Shown piece after piece: positions 18,181-28,824 of a stretch of 64,000 nucleotides of DNA. Each line of letters starts with the position of its first letter. Positions within the stretch are counted from its first letter, which is position 1. The notes under the pieces are model-generated. The model saw only the letters and a list, made by a program, of their open reading frames with translations, was not told where the DNA came from and searched no databases. The stretch comes from Enterobacter sp. JUb54 (lineage in GTDB: Bacteria; Pseudomonadota; Gammaproteobacteria; Enterobacterales; Enterobacteriaceae), in contig NZ_CP060418.1 of assembly GCF_014298075.1 (NCBI RefSeq), positions 310,001 to 374,000 of the forward strand, in the 5' to 3' direction. The position numbers and the translations under genes were made by a program.

Positions 18181-18900
18181 ATGCGACTTGATAAGTTTAT
18201 CGCTCAGCAACTTGGCGTCAGTCGGGCTATTGCCGGGCGTGAAATCCGCAGCAGCCGCGTTCTTGTGGATGGCGAGATCGTCAAAGATGCGTCGTTCAAG
18301 CTCCTGCCGGAGCACGACGTAGAATTTGACGGCAACACCCTGACTCAGCAGAACGGCCCGCGCTACTTTATGCTCAACAAGCCGCAGGGATACGTCTGCT
18401 CCACGGATGACCCCGATCATCCGACGGTCCTCTATTTCCTCGATGTTCCGGTGGCGTACAAGCTGCATGCCGCAGGCCGACTGGATATCGATACTACCGG
18501 GCTGGTGCTGATGACCGACGACGGGCAGTGGTCCCATCGCATTACTTCTCCGCGTCATCACTGCGAGAAAACCTATCTGGTGCAGCTGGAAAACCCGGTG
18601 GATGACCAGACGGCGGAGCAGTTTGCCCACGGCGTTCAGCTGCACAATGAAAAAAGCCTGACCAAGCCGGCGGTCCTGGAAGTGCTGACGCCAACGGAAG
18701 TCCGCCTGACGATCAGCGAAGGACGCTACCATCAGGTGAAAAGAATGTTCGCGGCGGTCGGTAACCGCGTGGTCGGTCTGCATCGTGAACGTATTGGTGA
18801 CATTATGCTGGATGAGGATCTGGAACCAGGCGAATACCGCCCGTTGACGGAAACCGAGATCGCCAGCGTTGGCCTCCCACAAACACGGAGTAAAGCGTGA
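18181..18900 (+). CDS. rsuA: 16S rRNA pseudouridine(516) synthase
   Basis: 239 residues; E. coli RsuA has 231. N-terminal S4 RNA-binding domain ([15 protein letters not shown] ... about 1-58), then the pseudouridine synthase domain with the catalytic aspartate in [14 protein letters not shown] and the family patterns [12 protein letters not shown] and [14 protein letters not shown]. Makes pseudouridine at 516 of 16S rRNA. Its GTGA overlaps the start of bcr, so the two are translationally coupled, as in E. coli. Confidence 0.97.
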   Translation: MRLDKFIAQQLGVSRAIAGREIRSSRVLVDGEIVKDASFKLLPEHDVEFDGNTLTQQNGPRYFMLNKPQGYVCSTDDPDHPTVLYFLDVPVAYKLHAAGRLDIDTTGLVLMTDDGQWSHRITSPRHHCEKTYLVQLENPVDDQTAEQFAHGVQLHNEKSLTKPAVLEVLTPTEVRLTISEGRYHQVKRMFAAVGNRVVGLHRERIGDIMLDEDLEPGEYRPLTETEIASVGLPQTRSKA

Positions 18901-20093
18901 CGGCAAAGCAGAATTCTTCACTGGGGATTGTGTTTATTCTTGGCCTGCTGGCCATGTTGATGCCACTGTCGATCGATATGTATCTCCCGGCGCTGCCGGT
19001 GATATCGGCACAGTTTAACGTGCCGGACGGCAGTGCGCAGATGACGCTCAGTACTTATATTCTGGGCTTCGCGCTAGGCCAGCTGCTGTACGGTCCGATG
19101 GCAGACAGCATCGGCCGTAAGCCGGTGATCCTCGGGGGAACGCTGATTTTTGCCGCGGCGGCGGTGGCCTGTGCGCTATCACAGACCATCGAAATGCTGA
19201 TTACCATGCGCTTTTTCCACGGCCTGGCGGCCGCGGCGGCGAGCGTGGTGATCAACGCCCTGATGCGTGACATCTACCCGAAAGAAGAGTTTTCGCGAAT
19301 GATGTCATTCGTCATGCTGGTGACGACGATTGCACCGCTGGTGGCGCCCATGGTGGGCGGCGCCGTGCTGGTGTGGTTCAGCTGGCATTCTATTTTCTGG
19401 ATCCTCGCCGTGGCGGCGCTGCTGGCCTCTGCGATGATCGCCTTTTTCATCAGCGAAACGCTGCCGGTTGAACGGCGGCAAAAGTTTCGTCTACGCACCA
19501 CGCTGGGTAATTTCGCCACCTTGTTCCGCCATAAACGAGTATTGAGCTATATGCTGGCGAGCGGCTTCAGTTTTGCCGGGATGTTCTCGTTCCTCAGCGC
19601 CGGTCCGTTTGTGTACATCAATATTAACCACGTTTCGCCGCAGCACTTTGGTTACTATTTTGCTCTGAATATCGTCTTCCTGTTCATCATGACCATTATT
19701 AACAGCCGCTTTGTCCGGCGGGTCGGGGCGGTGAATATGTTCCGGGCCGGGCTGTGGATCCAGTTTTTGATGGCCGTCTGGATGGTGGTCTGCGCGCTGT
19801 TCGGGGTTGGCTTCTGGGCGCTGGTGCTGGGCGTTGCGGCGTTTGTCGGCTGCGTGTCGATGGTTTCGTCTAACGCCATGGCGGTGATTCTCGATGAGTT
19901 CCCGCATATGGCGGGTACCGCCTCTTCGTTGGCCGGGACCTTCCGCTTTGGTATCGGGGCAATTACGGGGGCGCTGCTGTCGATGGCGACCTTTACCACC
20001 GCCTGGCCAATGCTGATTTCCATTGCGTTCTGCGCCAGCTGCTCGATCCTGTTCTATCTCTACGCCAGCCGGCGGCGAAAAACTGCACATTAG
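18897..20093 (+). CDS. bcr: Bcr multidrug efflux transporter
   Basis: 398 residues, MFS drug:proton antiporter of the Bcr/CflA family with 12 hydrophobic segments. Motif A region [17 protein letters not shown] and the antiporter motif C region ([10 protein letters not shown]) are present. E. coli Bcr exports bicyclomycin, sulfathiazole and cysteine. Start is GTG at 18897, overlapping the rsuA stop; the frame begins [15 protein letters not shown], matching the E. coli start. Confidence 0.95.
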   Translation: MTAKQNSSLGIVFILGLLAMLMPLSIDMYLPALPVISAQFNVPDGSAQMTLSTYILGFALGQLLYGPMADSIGRKPVILGGTLIFAAAAVACALSQTIEMLITMRFFHGLAAAAASVVINALMRDIYPKEEFSRMMSFVMLVTTIAPLVAPMVGGAVLVWFSWHSIFWILAVAALLASAMIAFFISETLPVERRQKFRLRTTLGNFATLFRHKRVLSYMLASGFSFAGMFSFLSAGPFVYININHVSPQHFGYYFALNIVFLFIMTIINSRFVRRVGAVNMFRAGLWIQFLMAVWMVVCALFGVGFWALVLGVAAFVGCVSMVSSNAMAVILDEFPHMAGTASSLAGTFRFGIGAITGALLSMATFTTAWPMLISIAFCASCSILFYLYASRRRKTAH

Positions 20094-20115
20094 TCTTTCT
20101 TAACATTCCTTCCAG

Positions 20116-20140
20116 AAGGGGCGATTTCCGCCCCTTTTTT
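20116..20140 (+). terminator. Terminator of rsuA-bcr
   Basis: AAGGGGCG (20116-20123) and CGCCCCTT (20129-20136) with a five-base loop and a T run to 20140. A clean intrinsic terminator 23 bases after the bcr stop. Confidence 0.92.
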
Positions 20141-20436
20141 GATGCACATCAAGCACGATGAGCTTCATTCTTCTGTAATTTGTTTCTTTTATGTAAAATC
20201 AATTAGTGTAAAAAGTCGCATTGTTGCGATAAAAAAGTTGTTTTGGATCACAGAAACGGGTACATATAGCCCCGATCTGTTTCCGCAGCGAAACTATAAA
20301 GTTCTGGATTATAAGTCGTTAGCCCTGGTGTGATGCGGATGTAAACGTTTTCTATGCGGATGCAGGACTATTTGTCAACAATGTGTTAAGATTGATGTAA
20401 ATTTATTGTGAAGCATTTTGCTTCCGGGGAAACTAA
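20141..20436. other. AT-rich leader region of yejG
   Basis: About 296 bases with no gene. Mostly AT-rich promoter-like DNA ahead of yejG; no clear operator stood out. Confidence 0.5.
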
Positions 20437-20781
20437 GTGAATACACAGCAACTCTCTATCGTACACCGTCTGCCGCAGAGCTATCGTTGGCTCGCCGGTT
20501 TTGCGGGTTCAAGAGTTGAACCGATTCCGCAAAACGGCGCACAGAGCGAAAACAGCCTCGTGGCGTTGAAGCTGCTCAGCCCGGATGGCGAGAAGGCGTG
20601 GCCGGTTATGCATAAGCTCAGCCAGGCGCTCAGCGATATCGAAGTGGATTGTTCCATCGTTGAATGTGAAGGCGAGCCGTGCCTGTTTGTGAATCTGCAG
20701 GACGAGTTTGCGGCAACCTGTCGACTGAAAAATTTCGGCGTGGCGATCGCTGAACCTTTCTCTGGTAACAACCCATTCTGA
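20437..20781 (+). CDS. yejG: YejG, conserved protein
   Basis: 114 residues, same as E. coli, with GTG as start (GTGAATACACAGC) behind GGGGAAACTAA. The sequence [24 protein letters not shown] aligns with E. coli YejG throughout, ending [10 protein letters not shown]. Function not established; deletion in E. coli has been linked to aminoglycoside sensitivity. Ends three bases from the convergent yejF stop with no terminator between. Confidence 0.93.
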   Translation: MNTQQLSIVHRLPQSYRWLAGFAGSRVEPIPQNGAQSENSLVALKLLSPDGEKAWPVMHKLSQALSDIEVDCSIVECEGEPCLFVNLQDEFAATCRLKNFGVAIAEPFSGNNPF

Positions 20782-20784
20782 CCG

Positions 20785-22374
20785 TCAGCCCAGCGCCAGA
20801 AGCTGGCGGGTATACGCCTGCTGCGGAGCGGTAAACACGCGCTCGCACTCTCCCTGCTCGACAACCTCCCCATGCCTGAGCACCATCACCTGATGACATA
20901 ACGTGCGCACGACGCGCAAATCGTGGCTGATAAAAATATAGGCCAGCCGGTGCTTTTGCTGTAATGCTTTCAGCAAGGCCAGAATTTGCGCCTGAACGGT
21001 CTTGTCCAGTGATGAGGTCGGTTCATCCAGCACGATAAGCTGGGGTTTCACAATCAGCGCCCGGGCGATGGCAATACGCTGACGCTGGCCGCCGGAAAAC
21101 TCGGCGGGGTAGCGAAAACGCGTTTGCGGATCGAGCCCGACTTCCTGCATTGCCTGTACCACCGCCTGTTCACGCGCGCTCGCGGTTAACGTTGGCTGGT
21201 GGACGCGCAGCCCTTCCTCAATAATCTGCAAGACGTTCAACCGCGGATTCAGCGATGAGTTGGGATCCTGGAAGACGATCTGCATGCGCCGACGTAACGG
21301 CAGCATCTGCCGACGAGTGCGCCCCTGTAAGGTCTCACCGGCGAAAACGATACTCCCCTCGGAGGCGATAAGACGCAGCAGCGCCAGACCGGTGGTGCTT
21401 TTCCCTGAGCCGGATTCACCCACCAGTCCGAGCGTCTCTCCGGCCCGCAGCTGGAAGTTGAGCGCGTTGACCACTCGGTTATGATCGATCACCCGGCGGA
21501 GGATCCCTTTGCGCACCGGGAACGCGACGCTCAGGTCGTTGGCCTGAAGCACCAGCGGCGCATCGGTGGCCAGCGGCACCGGATGACCGGAAGGTTCGCT
21601 ATCCAGCAGACGTTGGGTATACGGATGCGCAGGGGCGGCAAACAGGCTGCGGCAGTCGTTCTGTTCGACGCAGCGCCCGTGCTGCATCACCGCGACGCGG
21701 TCGGCCAGCTGGCGGACAATGCTTAAGTTATGGGTAATAAACAGCAGGCCCATATTGAGTTCGTTTTTCAGCTCACGCAGCAGCTGCAGAATTTGCGCCT
21801 GCACCGACACATCCAGCGCAGTGGTTGGCTCGTCGGCAATCAACAGCTCCGGGCGGGTAAGCAGCGCCATGGCAATCATCACCCGCTGGCGCTCGCCGCC
21901 GGAAAGCTGATGCGGGTAGTCGGCCAGCCGACGCAGAGGCTGGCGGATCCCTACGCGATCGAGACAGCTGAGGATCTCTCCCCGCGCGGCTTCTTTACGC
22001 ATCCCGCGATGCAGAGACAGCACTTCATAGAGCTGCTTTTCCAGGGTGTGCAGCGGATTGAGCGACACCATCGGCTCCTGGAAAATCATCGCAATGCGGT
22101 TACCGCGGACCTGGCTCAGGGTGCGCTCATCGGCGTGCAGCAGCGATTGCCCGTGAAAGCGAATGTCGCCCCCGGGATAGCTGACCGGCGGCGCAGGAAG
22201 CAGGCGCAGCACCGACAGGGCGGAGACGCTTTTACCGGAGCCGGATTCGCCGACCAGCGCCAGGGTTTCACCGGCGGCAATCTGCAGCGAGAGGTCGCTG
22301 ACGACAACGTTGGTTTTCCCTTGCTGGCGAAAGGCGATGGACAGGTGGTCGATCTCTAACAACGGCTGGGTCAT
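20785..22374 (-). CDS. yejF: YejF, peptide ABC transporter ATP-binding protein
   Basis: 529 residues, two fused nucleotide-binding domains of the oligopeptide type. Each has a Walker A GESGSGKS (about residues 42 and 320), a signature (LSGGERQR and FSGGQRQR) and Walker B (LLIADEPT and LIVLDEPT). It powers the YejABEF importer, which in Salmonella and E. coli takes up peptides such as microcin C and contributes to peptide resistance. ATG 22374 matches E. coli (MTQ); the frame reaching 22422 overlaps yejE. One base separates it from yejE. Confidence 0.97.
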   Translation of the reverse strand: MTQPLLEIDHLSIAFRQQGKTNVVVSDLSLQIAAGETLALVGESGSGKSVSALSVLRLLPAPPVSYPGGDIRFHGQSLLHADERTLSQVRGNRIAMIFQEPMVSLNPLHTLEKQLYEVLSLHRGMRKEAARGEILSCLDRVGIRQPLRRLADYPHQLSGGERQRVMIAMALLTRPELLIADEPTTALDVSVQAQILQLLRELKNELNMGLLFITHNLSIVRQLADRVAVMQHGRCVEQNDCRSLFAAPAHPYTQRLLDSEPSGHPVPLATDAPLVLQANDLSVAFPVRKGILRRVIDHNRVVNALNFQLRAGETLGLVGESGSGKSTTGLALLRLIASEGSIVFAGETLQGRTRRQMLPLRRRMQIVFQDPNSSLNPRLNVLQIIEEGLRVHQPTLTASAREQAVVQAMQEVGLDPQTRFRYPAEFSGGQRQRIAIARALIVKPQLIVLDEPTSSLDKTVQAQILALLKALQQKHRLAYIFISHDLRVVRTLCHQVMVLRHGEVVEQGECERVFTAPQQAYTRQLLALG

Positions 22375-22375
22375 G

Positions 22376-23401
22376 TTATACCGCCTTACCGGGATCGAAG
22401 GCGTCACGGACGGCTTCACCAATGAAAATTAATAACGTTAATAGCACCGCCACTGACAGAAACGCGGCGATACCCAGCCACGGCGCCTGCAGATTGTTTT
22501 TGCCTTGCAGCAGCAGTTCCCCCAGTGAAGGCGAGCCCAACGGCAGGCCAAAGCCGAGAAAATCCAGCGAAGTCAGGGTGGTGATGGAGCTGCACAGAAT
22601 AAACGGCAGGAAGGTCAGGGTCGCCACCAGTGCGTTGGGCAGCATGTGGCGCCAGATGATATGGCGATCGCTGACCCCCAGCGCCTGGGCGGCACGAATG
22701 TAGTCATAGTTGCGGGTACGCAGAAACTCTGCGCGCACGACGCCGACCAGCGTCATCCAGCCAAACAGCACGGTAATGGCCAGCAGCCACCAGAAACCTG
22801 GCTGTACCACGCTGGAGAGTAAAATAATCAGGAACAGGGTTGGCATCCCCGACCACACTTCAATAAATCGCTGCCCCCAGAGGTCTATTTTTCCGCCGTA
22901 GTAGCCCTGTATCGCCCCAGCCAGCACCCCCAGCACGCTGGAGAATAAGGTCAGCATCAGGCCGAACAGCAGCGAGATCCGCGTGCCGTATAAAATCCGG
23001 GCCAGCACATCGCCGCCGTTGGCATCGGTCCCCAGCCAGTTGCGTGCCGAGGGCGGTGAAGGGAAGGGGGCGTCGCTGGCGAAGTTGATGGTGGTGGCGC
23101 CGAAATGGACCGGCGCCCAGAGGACCCAGCCGTTGTCATGCAGTTGTTGTTGCAGCCACGGGTCCTGATAGTCGGCGGCGGTGGCGAAAGGGCCGCCAAA
23201 GGTGGTCTCGCTGTAATTTTTGAGGGCCGGTACGTACAGGCTGCCGCGATACTGCACTAGCAGGGGACGGTCGTTGGCAATCAGCTCCGCGCAGAGGCTA
23301 CAGACAAACAGCAATAAAAACAGCCACAGCGAGACGTAGCCGCGACGATGCTGGCGAAAGCGCGCCCAGCGGGCCTGATTAGCAGGGGTCAGAAAAGACA
23401 T
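22376..23401 (-). CDS. yejE: YejE, peptide ABC transporter permease
   Basis: 341 residues, same as E. coli. N-terminal helix (about 27-47), a periplasmic loop with WVLWAPVHFGATTINF, then five membrane helices and the EAA motif around ALGVSDRHIIWRHMLPNAL. Second permease of YejABEF. Stop of yejB overlaps its ATG by one base, showing tight coupling in the operon yejA-B-E-F. Confidence 0.97.
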   Translation of the reverse strand: MSFLTPANQARWARFRQHRRGYVSLWLFLLLFVCSLCAELIANDRPLLVQYRGSLYVPALKNYSETTFGGPFATAADYQDPWLQQQLHDNGWVLWAPVHFGATTINFASDAPFPSPPSARNWLGTDANGGDVLARILYGTRISLLFGLMLTLFSSVLGVLAGAIQGYYGGKIDLWGQRFIEVWSGMPTLFLIILLSSVVQPGFWWLLAITVLFGWMTLVGVVRAEFLRTRNYDYIRAAQALGVSDRHIIWRHMLPNALVATLTFLPFILCSSITTLTSLDFLGFGLPLGSPSLGELLLQGKNNLQAPWLGIAAFLSVAVLLTLLIFIGEAVRDAFDPGKAV

Positions 23402-24495
23402 CAGCGGCCCTCAAAATCAATGCGGGGATCGACCAGCGTATAGCAGATATCACTGACAATATTCAGCAGCAGGCCGATCAGCGTAAATATGTACAGCGTC
23501 CCGAACATCACCGGGTAATCGCGGGAGACGGTCGCTTCGTAGCCCAGCAGCCCCAGACCATTGAGGGAGAACATCACCTCAATCAGCAGCGAGCCGGTAA
23601 AGAACATACTGATAAACATCGCCGGGAAGCCGGCGATCACCAGCAGCATGGCGTTGCGGAACACGTGGCCCCATAAAATACGTTTTTCACTGACCCCTTT
23701 GGCCCGGGCGGTGACGACATACTGCTTGCGGATCTCATCCAGAAAACTGTTTTTGGTCAGCATGGTCAGCGCCGCAAAACCGCCGATGACCGTTGCCAGC
23801 ACCGGCAGCGTAATATGCCACAGATAATCGAGGATCTTCTGGTACCACGACACGCTGTCGAAGTTGGCCGACACCAGCCCGCGCAGCGGGAAGAGATCGA
23901 AATAGCTGCCGCCGGCGAAGACCACGATCAGCACAATGGCGAACAGAAACGCCGGGATAGCATAGCCAATTATCATCAGGGTGCTGCTCCAGATATCGAA
24001 GCGGCTGCCGTTATGCACCGCTTTACGGATCCCAAGCGGGATCGACACCAGATAGATAATCAGCGTGCTCCACAGGCCGAGGGTGATGGAGACCGGCAGG
24101 CTGTTTTTAATCAGCTGTAAAACCGATGCGCTGCGAAACAGGCTGTCGCCAAAATCGAAACGCAGATAATCGCCGAGCATTTTCAGGTAGCGCTCGTGGA
24201 GCGGTTTATCGAAGCCGTAGCGGCGGGTGATTTCGGCAATCACCTCCGGATCCAGGCCGCGTCCGCCACGATAATGCCCTTCGCTGATATTGCTGACGCC
24301 GGTGCGCGCGTGGCTGGCTGTCATGCCGCTTTCTCCGGCCCCCGGTAAGCCGCCGCGATTGCCAAATTCGATGGCGGAAATGGCCTGATCGACCGGGCCG
24401 CCGGGAGCAATTTGCACAATAAAAAAGTTGATCGTGATGATCGCCCACAGGGTAGGGATAATCAGCAATAACCGGCGGATCAGGTATGCGCCCAT
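23401..24495 (-). CDS. yejB: YejB, peptide ABC transporter permease
   Basis: 364 residues, as in E. coli. First helix [28 protein letters not shown], the DppB/OppB type N terminus; EAA loop near [20 protein letters not shown]. Forms the inner-membrane pore with YejE. Ten bases after yejA, overlapping yejE by one. Confidence 0.97.
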   Translation of the reverse strand: MGAYLIRRLLLIIPTLWAIITINFFIVQIAPGGPVDQAISAIEFGNRGGLPGAGESGMTASHARTGVSNISEGHYRGGRGLDPEVIAEITRRYGFDKPLHERYLKMLGDYLRFDFGDSLFRSASVLQLIKNSLPVSITLGLWSTLIIYLVSIPLGIRKAVHNGSRFDIWSSTLMIIGYAIPAFLFAIVLIVVFAGGSYFDLFPLRGLVSANFDSVSWYQKILDYLWHITLPVLATVIGGFAALTMLTKNSFLDEIRKQYVVTARAKGVSEKRILWGHVFRNAMLLVIAGFPAMFISMFFTGSLLIEVMFSLNGLGLLGYEATVSRDYPVMFGTLYIFTLIGLLLNIVSDICYTLVDPRIDFEGR

Positions 24496-24504
24496 CGTGA
24501 TTCC

Positions 24505-26310
24505 TTACCGTCTGTCCGCGGGCAGTTTTGCCGCTTTGTTGTTGTCATACCACCAGCTATCAAACCCGGACGAGTAGACCGGTCGCGTCTGCGGGAACGA
24601 GAACTTATTCCAGTAGGCCGTTCTGTCCTGCGCCATATACCACATCGGCAGCATGTAATAGTTCCAGGTGAGCACCCGGTCCAGCGCGCGTCCCAGCGGC
24701 AGCAGCTTCTGTTTATTGCCCTGCCAGCGGATGATCTGCGCAATCAGCTGGTCCACTTCCGGGCTCTGGACGCCTGGGGCATTGTAGCTGGAGTGAATAT
24801 ACGATGAATCCCAGGAGATTTGCAGGTCGGTGCCGGGCCATGGCGTCGCGCGCCAGACGTTCGGCATCATGTCGTAATCGCGGCTGCGTCGACGGTTAGT
24901 GTACTGCGAATTATCAACCTGGCGAATATCCATGGTGATCCCCAGGCGCTGGAGATTATGCCGGAACGGCAGCACCCAGCGATCGTTGCTGCCGGAGGAG
25001 AGCAGCAGTTCGAAGCGCAGCGGTTTACCGGTGACCGCATTGACCCGCCGCTGGTTTTTCACTATCCATCCGGCCTGGTTCAGCAGGGCATCCGCCTGCA
25101 GCAGGTTGGCCCGGTCGAACCCATCGCCGCTGGAGCGCGGCGGTTGATAAACGGTGGTGAAGACCTCCGGCGGCAGCGCTTTTTTCATCGGCGTCAGCAG
25201 GGCAAGTTCTTCGGCGTCAGGCAGCTGACGGGCAGCGTATTCGGTATTCTGGAAGTAGCTGTTGCTGCGGCTGTAGGCGCTATAGAACAGCGCCTTGTTC
25301 ATCCATTCGAAATCGAAGGCGAGGGTCACCGCCTGACGGACCCGGCGGTCGCTAAAGACCGGGCGCTGGATATTAAACGCCAGCCATTGGGTGTCCTGCG
25401 CCGAGGTATTCTGGTAGGTATCTTTGACGATATAGCCCTGGGTAAAGTTACGCCCGACGTAACGGGTGGCCCAGTTTCTGGCGACGGCCTCTTCGCGCCG
25501 GTCGACGGCCCCGGCCTTAAAGGCCTCAAAGGCGACGTTATCGTCGAGATAATAGTCGTAGCGCAGGGTGTCAAAATTCCAGCGCCCGCGGTTCACCGGA
25601 AGATCGGCCGCCCAGTAGTCTTTGACCCGCGAGTAGACGATGTATTGCCCCATCCGCCAGTCGGTAATGCGGTACGGGCCGCTGGCCAGCGGCGGCGTGG
25701 AGAGCGGATCGCTGAGCTTATGCTGACGCCAGAACGCCTCCGGCATCACCGGCAGGGTCAGCAGGCCCAGCATGTTTTCTTTTCCGGGCTGCCCGAGCGT
25801 GATGCGCACGGTGCGCGGGGCAATCGCCTCGACGCTCGTCCCCTTGTAGAACAAGCGAAACTGCGGCACCCCTTCGGTCATAAATTTGTGGAAGGTAAAG
25901 GCGACATCGCTGGCGCTAATCGGGCTGCCATCATGAAAGCGGGCGTGGGGATTGAGGGTGACCTCCATCCACGAGAAATCGTCGGCGTAGCGGGCGCGCT
26001 CGGCAATGAGCGGGTAATAGCTGCCGGGTTCGTCGTCGGAGGTGGTGAACAGCGTATCGTACAGGGCTTCGGTGCGGACACCCGGGTTACCGCGTAGCGC
26101 GTAGCGGTTGAAATTGTCGAAGGTGCCGATGGCGGCATTGACGATAGTGCCTCCCTTCGGTGCCGTCGGGTTAGCGTAATCGAAGTGGCTAAAATCGTCG
26201 CGGTACTTCGGTTCACCAATGATCGAGAGCGCGCTGCTCTCTTGAATAGTTTGCGCCTGGCTGTTCAGGCTCAGCAGGGTCAGGAATACCAGGCAGACGC
26301 GGACAAACAT
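24505..26310 (-). CDS. yejA: YejA, periplasmic peptide-binding protein
   Basis: 601 residues, SBP_bac_5 family. Signal peptide 1-19 ending NSQAQT. The mature protein starts with the family stretch SALSIIGEPKYRDDFSHFDYANPTAPKGG. First gene of yejABEF. A 425-codon open frame on the opposite strand here is a shadow of this GC-rich gene. Confidence 0.96.
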   Translation of the reverse strand: MFVRVCLVFLTLLSLNSQAQTIQESSALSIIGEPKYRDDFSHFDYANPTAPKGGTIVNAAIGTFDNFNRYALRGNPGVRTEALYDTLFTTSDDEPGSYYPLIAERARYADDFSWMEVTLNPHARFHDGSPISASDVAFTFHKFMTEGVPQFRLFYKGTSVEAIAPRTVRITLGQPGKENMLGLLTLPVMPEAFWRQHKLSDPLSTPPLASGPYRITDWRMGQYIVYSRVKDYWAADLPVNRGRWNFDTLRYDYYLDDNVAFEAFKAGAVDRREEAVARNWATRYVGRNFTQGYIVKDTYQNTSAQDTQWLAFNIQRPVFSDRRVRQAVTLAFDFEWMNKALFYSAYSRSNSYFQNTEYAARQLPDAEELALLTPMKKALPPEVFTTVYQPPRSSGDGFDRANLLQADALLNQAGWIVKNQRRVNAVTGKPLRFELLLSSGSNDRWVLPFRHNLQRLGITMDIRQVDNSQYTNRRRSRDYDMMPNVWRATPWPGTDLQISWDSSYIHSSYNAPGVQSPEVDQLIAQIIRWQGNKQKLLPLGRALDRVLTWNYYMLPMWYMAQDRTAYWNKFSFPQTRPVYSSGFDSWWYDNNKAAKLPADRR

Positions 26311-26380
26311 AACCAGATTCTTATCCTTTGTGAGCAGGCCTGATGGTGGCCTGCCTGCAGAGTGGCATCATAAGGGAAGG

Positions 26381-27943
26381 CTAGCGGTTGGCAAAATATT
26401 TTGCCGGTTCGTCATGCGCTTCCAGCAGCATTTCCAGCGAGATCGGGCGGCTCAGCCAGTAGCCCTGCAGGTAGTGTACCCCCTGCTTGCGTAGCCACTC
26501 GGCCTGTTCAGGCGTTTCGACCCCTTCAGCCACGGTCAGGAGCTTCAGGCGCCTGCTCAGGGTCAGGACGGCGTCCAGCACCGGCGAAGTGACGGTTTCG
26601 GTCCCGATAGCCTGCACAAAGCCGCGGTCGATTTTCAGGTAGTCAAAGTTATAACGCTCAAGATAGATCAGCGCGCTATGCCCGGTACCAAAGTCATCGA
26701 TCGCAATTTCAAAGCCCTGCTCATGCAACCAGTCAAAGATCGCCAGCGATTTGTTTTTATCGATCATCGCCCGTTCGGTTATTTCCAGCACCACATTGAA
26801 GTGGTTGGCGGGCATGGCGGCGGCAAACTGGCGGAGGTCGTCCTGAAAACCATCGGCATGGAGGTGGGCGGGGGAGATGTTAAGCCCAAGCTTGGTTCCT
26901 GCCGGCAGGATCGTTTTCAGCGTTGGCGCGTCACGGGCGATCAATGAGAACAGATGATGGGTGAGCGGGACGATCATTTGCTGGGTTTCGGCGAGGTTAA
27001 TAAATACGTCCGGGGGGATCTCACCGCCTATCGGATGTCGCCAGCGCATCAGCACCTCGACACCGCTGATATGCAGGGTATCGGCTTTCACCACCGGCTG
27101 GTAAACAATGTAAAACTGGTTTTTGTTAATCGCCGTCTGCAGTTCTTTTCGTGGGTCGGAGCGCAACGTGAGAATGTAGTAACCAATCAGCCCCGCCAGC
27201 AGGCCGCTCACCATCCCCAGCAGGAGGGCAAACTGCATATTCTCCGACAGCCAGCTGTTGGCATAGAGATAGACCTTCAGCGGCAGGCCTTTTATTTCCA
27301 GCTGGCGAATGGGTTGCGTTGACAGGGTCTGCGGGTCAACGAGGCGGTTGTTAAAGGTAGCCAGGGCGAGGTTATTCACCACCAGTGCAATACCGCTGAA
27401 ATCATCCTGGCGGGCGGTATAGAGAAAATAGGGGAGCAGGTTGGTATTGAGGGAGACGAATACGCCATCGTTTCCGCCGTGCGGGCTGCGTACCCACAGG
27501 GTCAGCGCGGTGCTTTTCGGCATCATCGGCGTCCCTGCCAGGAGCTGCATGTCGACCGGTTTACTGATATCCAGCCTCGGAATAAGCTCCGTCAGCGGCG
27601 AGTTCATCGGCCCGGTGGCGGAAGAGCAGAAGGCCATGCCATCTTTGACCAGTAGAAAAGCGCGGACGTTTGGGCTGAATGCTGCTTTGGCGGTCAACCC
27701 GGAGGCGACATTTACACAGTTCTGGTCAACCAGCGGCTGTAGGTCGGCAATGGTTTTGTTGAGGTCGTGAAAATAATTCGTCAGGAAGACGCTAATGTTA
27801 TCGATGACGCTATCAAAGCGCTCAGATCGACTGTGGTAAATCGCTATAAACTGAATGCTGCCGGCCAGCAGCGCGGCGATGATTCCAATGAGTATGCTGG
27901 TTAGCCAGATATTCCGTCGGGGCGATAGATAACGGGTAAGCAT
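26381..27943 (-). CDS. CSS-EAL cyclic-di-GMP phosphodiesterase
   Basis: 520 residues: membrane helix 1 (about 14-35), a periplasmic CSS domain with one Cys in DQNCVNV and the CSS motif in MAFCSSATG, membrane helix 2 (about 238-262), then a full EAL domain. The EAL signature reads EVLMRW, with Val for Ala; metal and catalytic residues remain (IDDFGTGHS, DYLKIDRGFV, VAEGVET). Cleaves c-di-GMP to pGpG. In E. coli CSS-type enzymes the two cysteines are a redox switch set by DsbA/DsbB. At this place E. coli has rtn (pdeN), next to yejA, so it is probably its orthologue. Two T/G-rich ERIC-like DNA follows on the upstream side. Confidence 0.92.
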   Translation of the reverse strand: MLTRYLSPRRNIWLTSILIGIIAALLAGSIQFIAIYHSRSERFDSVIDNISVFLTNYFHDLNKTIADLQPLVDQNCVNVASGLTAKAAFSPNVRAFLLVKDGMAFCSSATGPMNSPLTELIPRLDISKPVDMQLLAGTPMMPKSTALTLWVRSPHGGNDGVFVSLNTNLLPYFLYTARQDDFSGIALVVNNLALATFNNRLVDPQTLSTQPIRQLEIKGLPLKVYLYANSWLSENMQFALLLGMVSGLLAGLIGYYILTLRSDPRKELQTAINKNQFYIVYQPVVKADTLHISGVEVLMRWRHPIGGEIPPDVFINLAETQQMIVPLTHHLFSLIARDAPTLKTILPAGTKLGLNISPAHLHADGFQDDLRQFAAAMPANHFNVVLEITERAMIDKNKSLAIFDWLHEQGFEIAIDDFGTGHSALIYLERYNFDYLKIDRGFVQAIGTETVTSPVLDAVLTLSRRLKLLTVAEGVETPEQAEWLRKQGVHYLQGYWLSRPISLEMLLEAHDEPAKYFANR

Positions 27944-27989
27944 AGCCTGTAGTCTGTCCGTGTTTATAAGTTACGCCAATGGGTGATAG

Positions 27990-28112
27990 ACCCGTCATAC
28001 TTCAGGTTGCCTGGGTGTTGGCTGCACCCGCGCACCCCAGTCACTTACCTGAGTAAGTTCCTGGGGGTTTACGGCTTTGCCGCCTACAAGCAACTCGAAT
28101 TATTTTGGGTAT
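27990..28112. repeat. ERIC element, full length
   Basis: About 123 bases with the ERIC core CACCCCAGTCACTTAC, then GAGTAAGTTCCTGGGG, and the conserved ends CCCGTCATACTTCAGGTTGC and GCAACTCGAATTATTTTGGG that form the outer imperfect inverted repeat. Between the start of the CSS-EAL gene and the mepS terminator. Confidence 0.92.
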
Positions 28113-28181
28113 ACAACATGCTTTTTCTATCGTCACTAAATAGAGATAGCCTATATTGCGGCGTTTACAGGTAAATAGGCA

Positions 28182-28212
28182 AAAAAAAACACTGCCACAG
28201 CAGTGTTTTTTT
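28182..28212. terminator. Terminator of mepS
   Basis: AACACTG (28188-28194) and CAGTGTT (28201-28207) with flanking A and T runs, six-base loop; works in both directions. Located 40 bases past the mepS stop. Confidence 0.9.
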
Positions 28213-28251
28213 ATCTGAACGTCAGCCAAGGGTAACCGACGGCAGAAGAGA

Positions 28252-28824
28252 TTACGAGCGGCTCAGAACTCGACGCGCTTCGTTATAGCGCTTTTTCCAG
28301 TAAGGTTCATTCATGCTGGAGATGGTCACACCGCTGCTGGTGGAAGCATGTACGAACTGATCGTTACCGATATAAATGCCTACATGACGACCCGTTGACC
28401 CTGCGCGGAACAGCACTAAATCACCGGTGCGCAGCTGAGAACGTGAAATCGACTTGCCGGAATCTTGCTGCTCAGAGGTCGAGCGCGGCAGTTCCAGACC
28501 AAATTGTTCGCGGAAGGTACGCTGTACGAATGCGGAACAATCAATACCCTTACGGGTGCTGCCACCGAGGCGGTAACGCACGCCTTTCCAGCTGGCATAC
28601 TGGTCCATCAACTTGGTCTTAACATTCAAGTTGCTGACCAGCTTTTCAAATTCATCCTGAGAGGCTTGCAGTGATGATAAATCGCCACTACCCACAGCAT
28701 GCGTCTCAGAATGCATATTCTTCGCGGTACTACTTGTCGAACTACAGGCAGAAAGCAACACTGCCACTGCTATTGCGGGAACCACCCGCAAGATATATCT
28801 CAAAATCGGCTGAGATTTGACCAT
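28252..28824 (-). CDS. mepS: MepS, peptidoglycan DD-endopeptidase lipoprotein
   Basis: 190 residues; E. coli Spr/MepS has 188. Lipobox LLSAC with lipidated Cys27 and Ser after it, so outer-membrane sorting is expected. NlpC/P60 domain (about 65-185) with catalytic Cys96 in GIDCSAFVQ, His147 in RHVGIYIG and His159 in FVHAST. It opens cross-links during cell growth and is degraded by NlpI-Prc. Single gene with its own terminator and a long promoter region. Confidence 0.97.
   Translation of the reverse strand: MVKSQPILRYILRVVPAIAVAVLLSACSSTSSTAKNMHSETHAVGSGDLSSLQASQDEFEKLVSNLNVKTKLMDQYASWKGVRYRLGGSTRKGIDCSAFVQRTFREQFGLELPRSTSEQQDSGKSISRSQLRTGDLVLFRAGSTGRHVGIYIGNDQFVHASTSSGVTISSMNEPYWKKRYNEARRVLSRS

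Noticed and set aside
24820..26097. 425-codon open frame on the + strand, opposite yejA
   Set aside because: Shadow of a GC-rich gene: composition rich in Arg/Gly/His, no ribosome site, no family, and yejA is a sure gene on the other strand.
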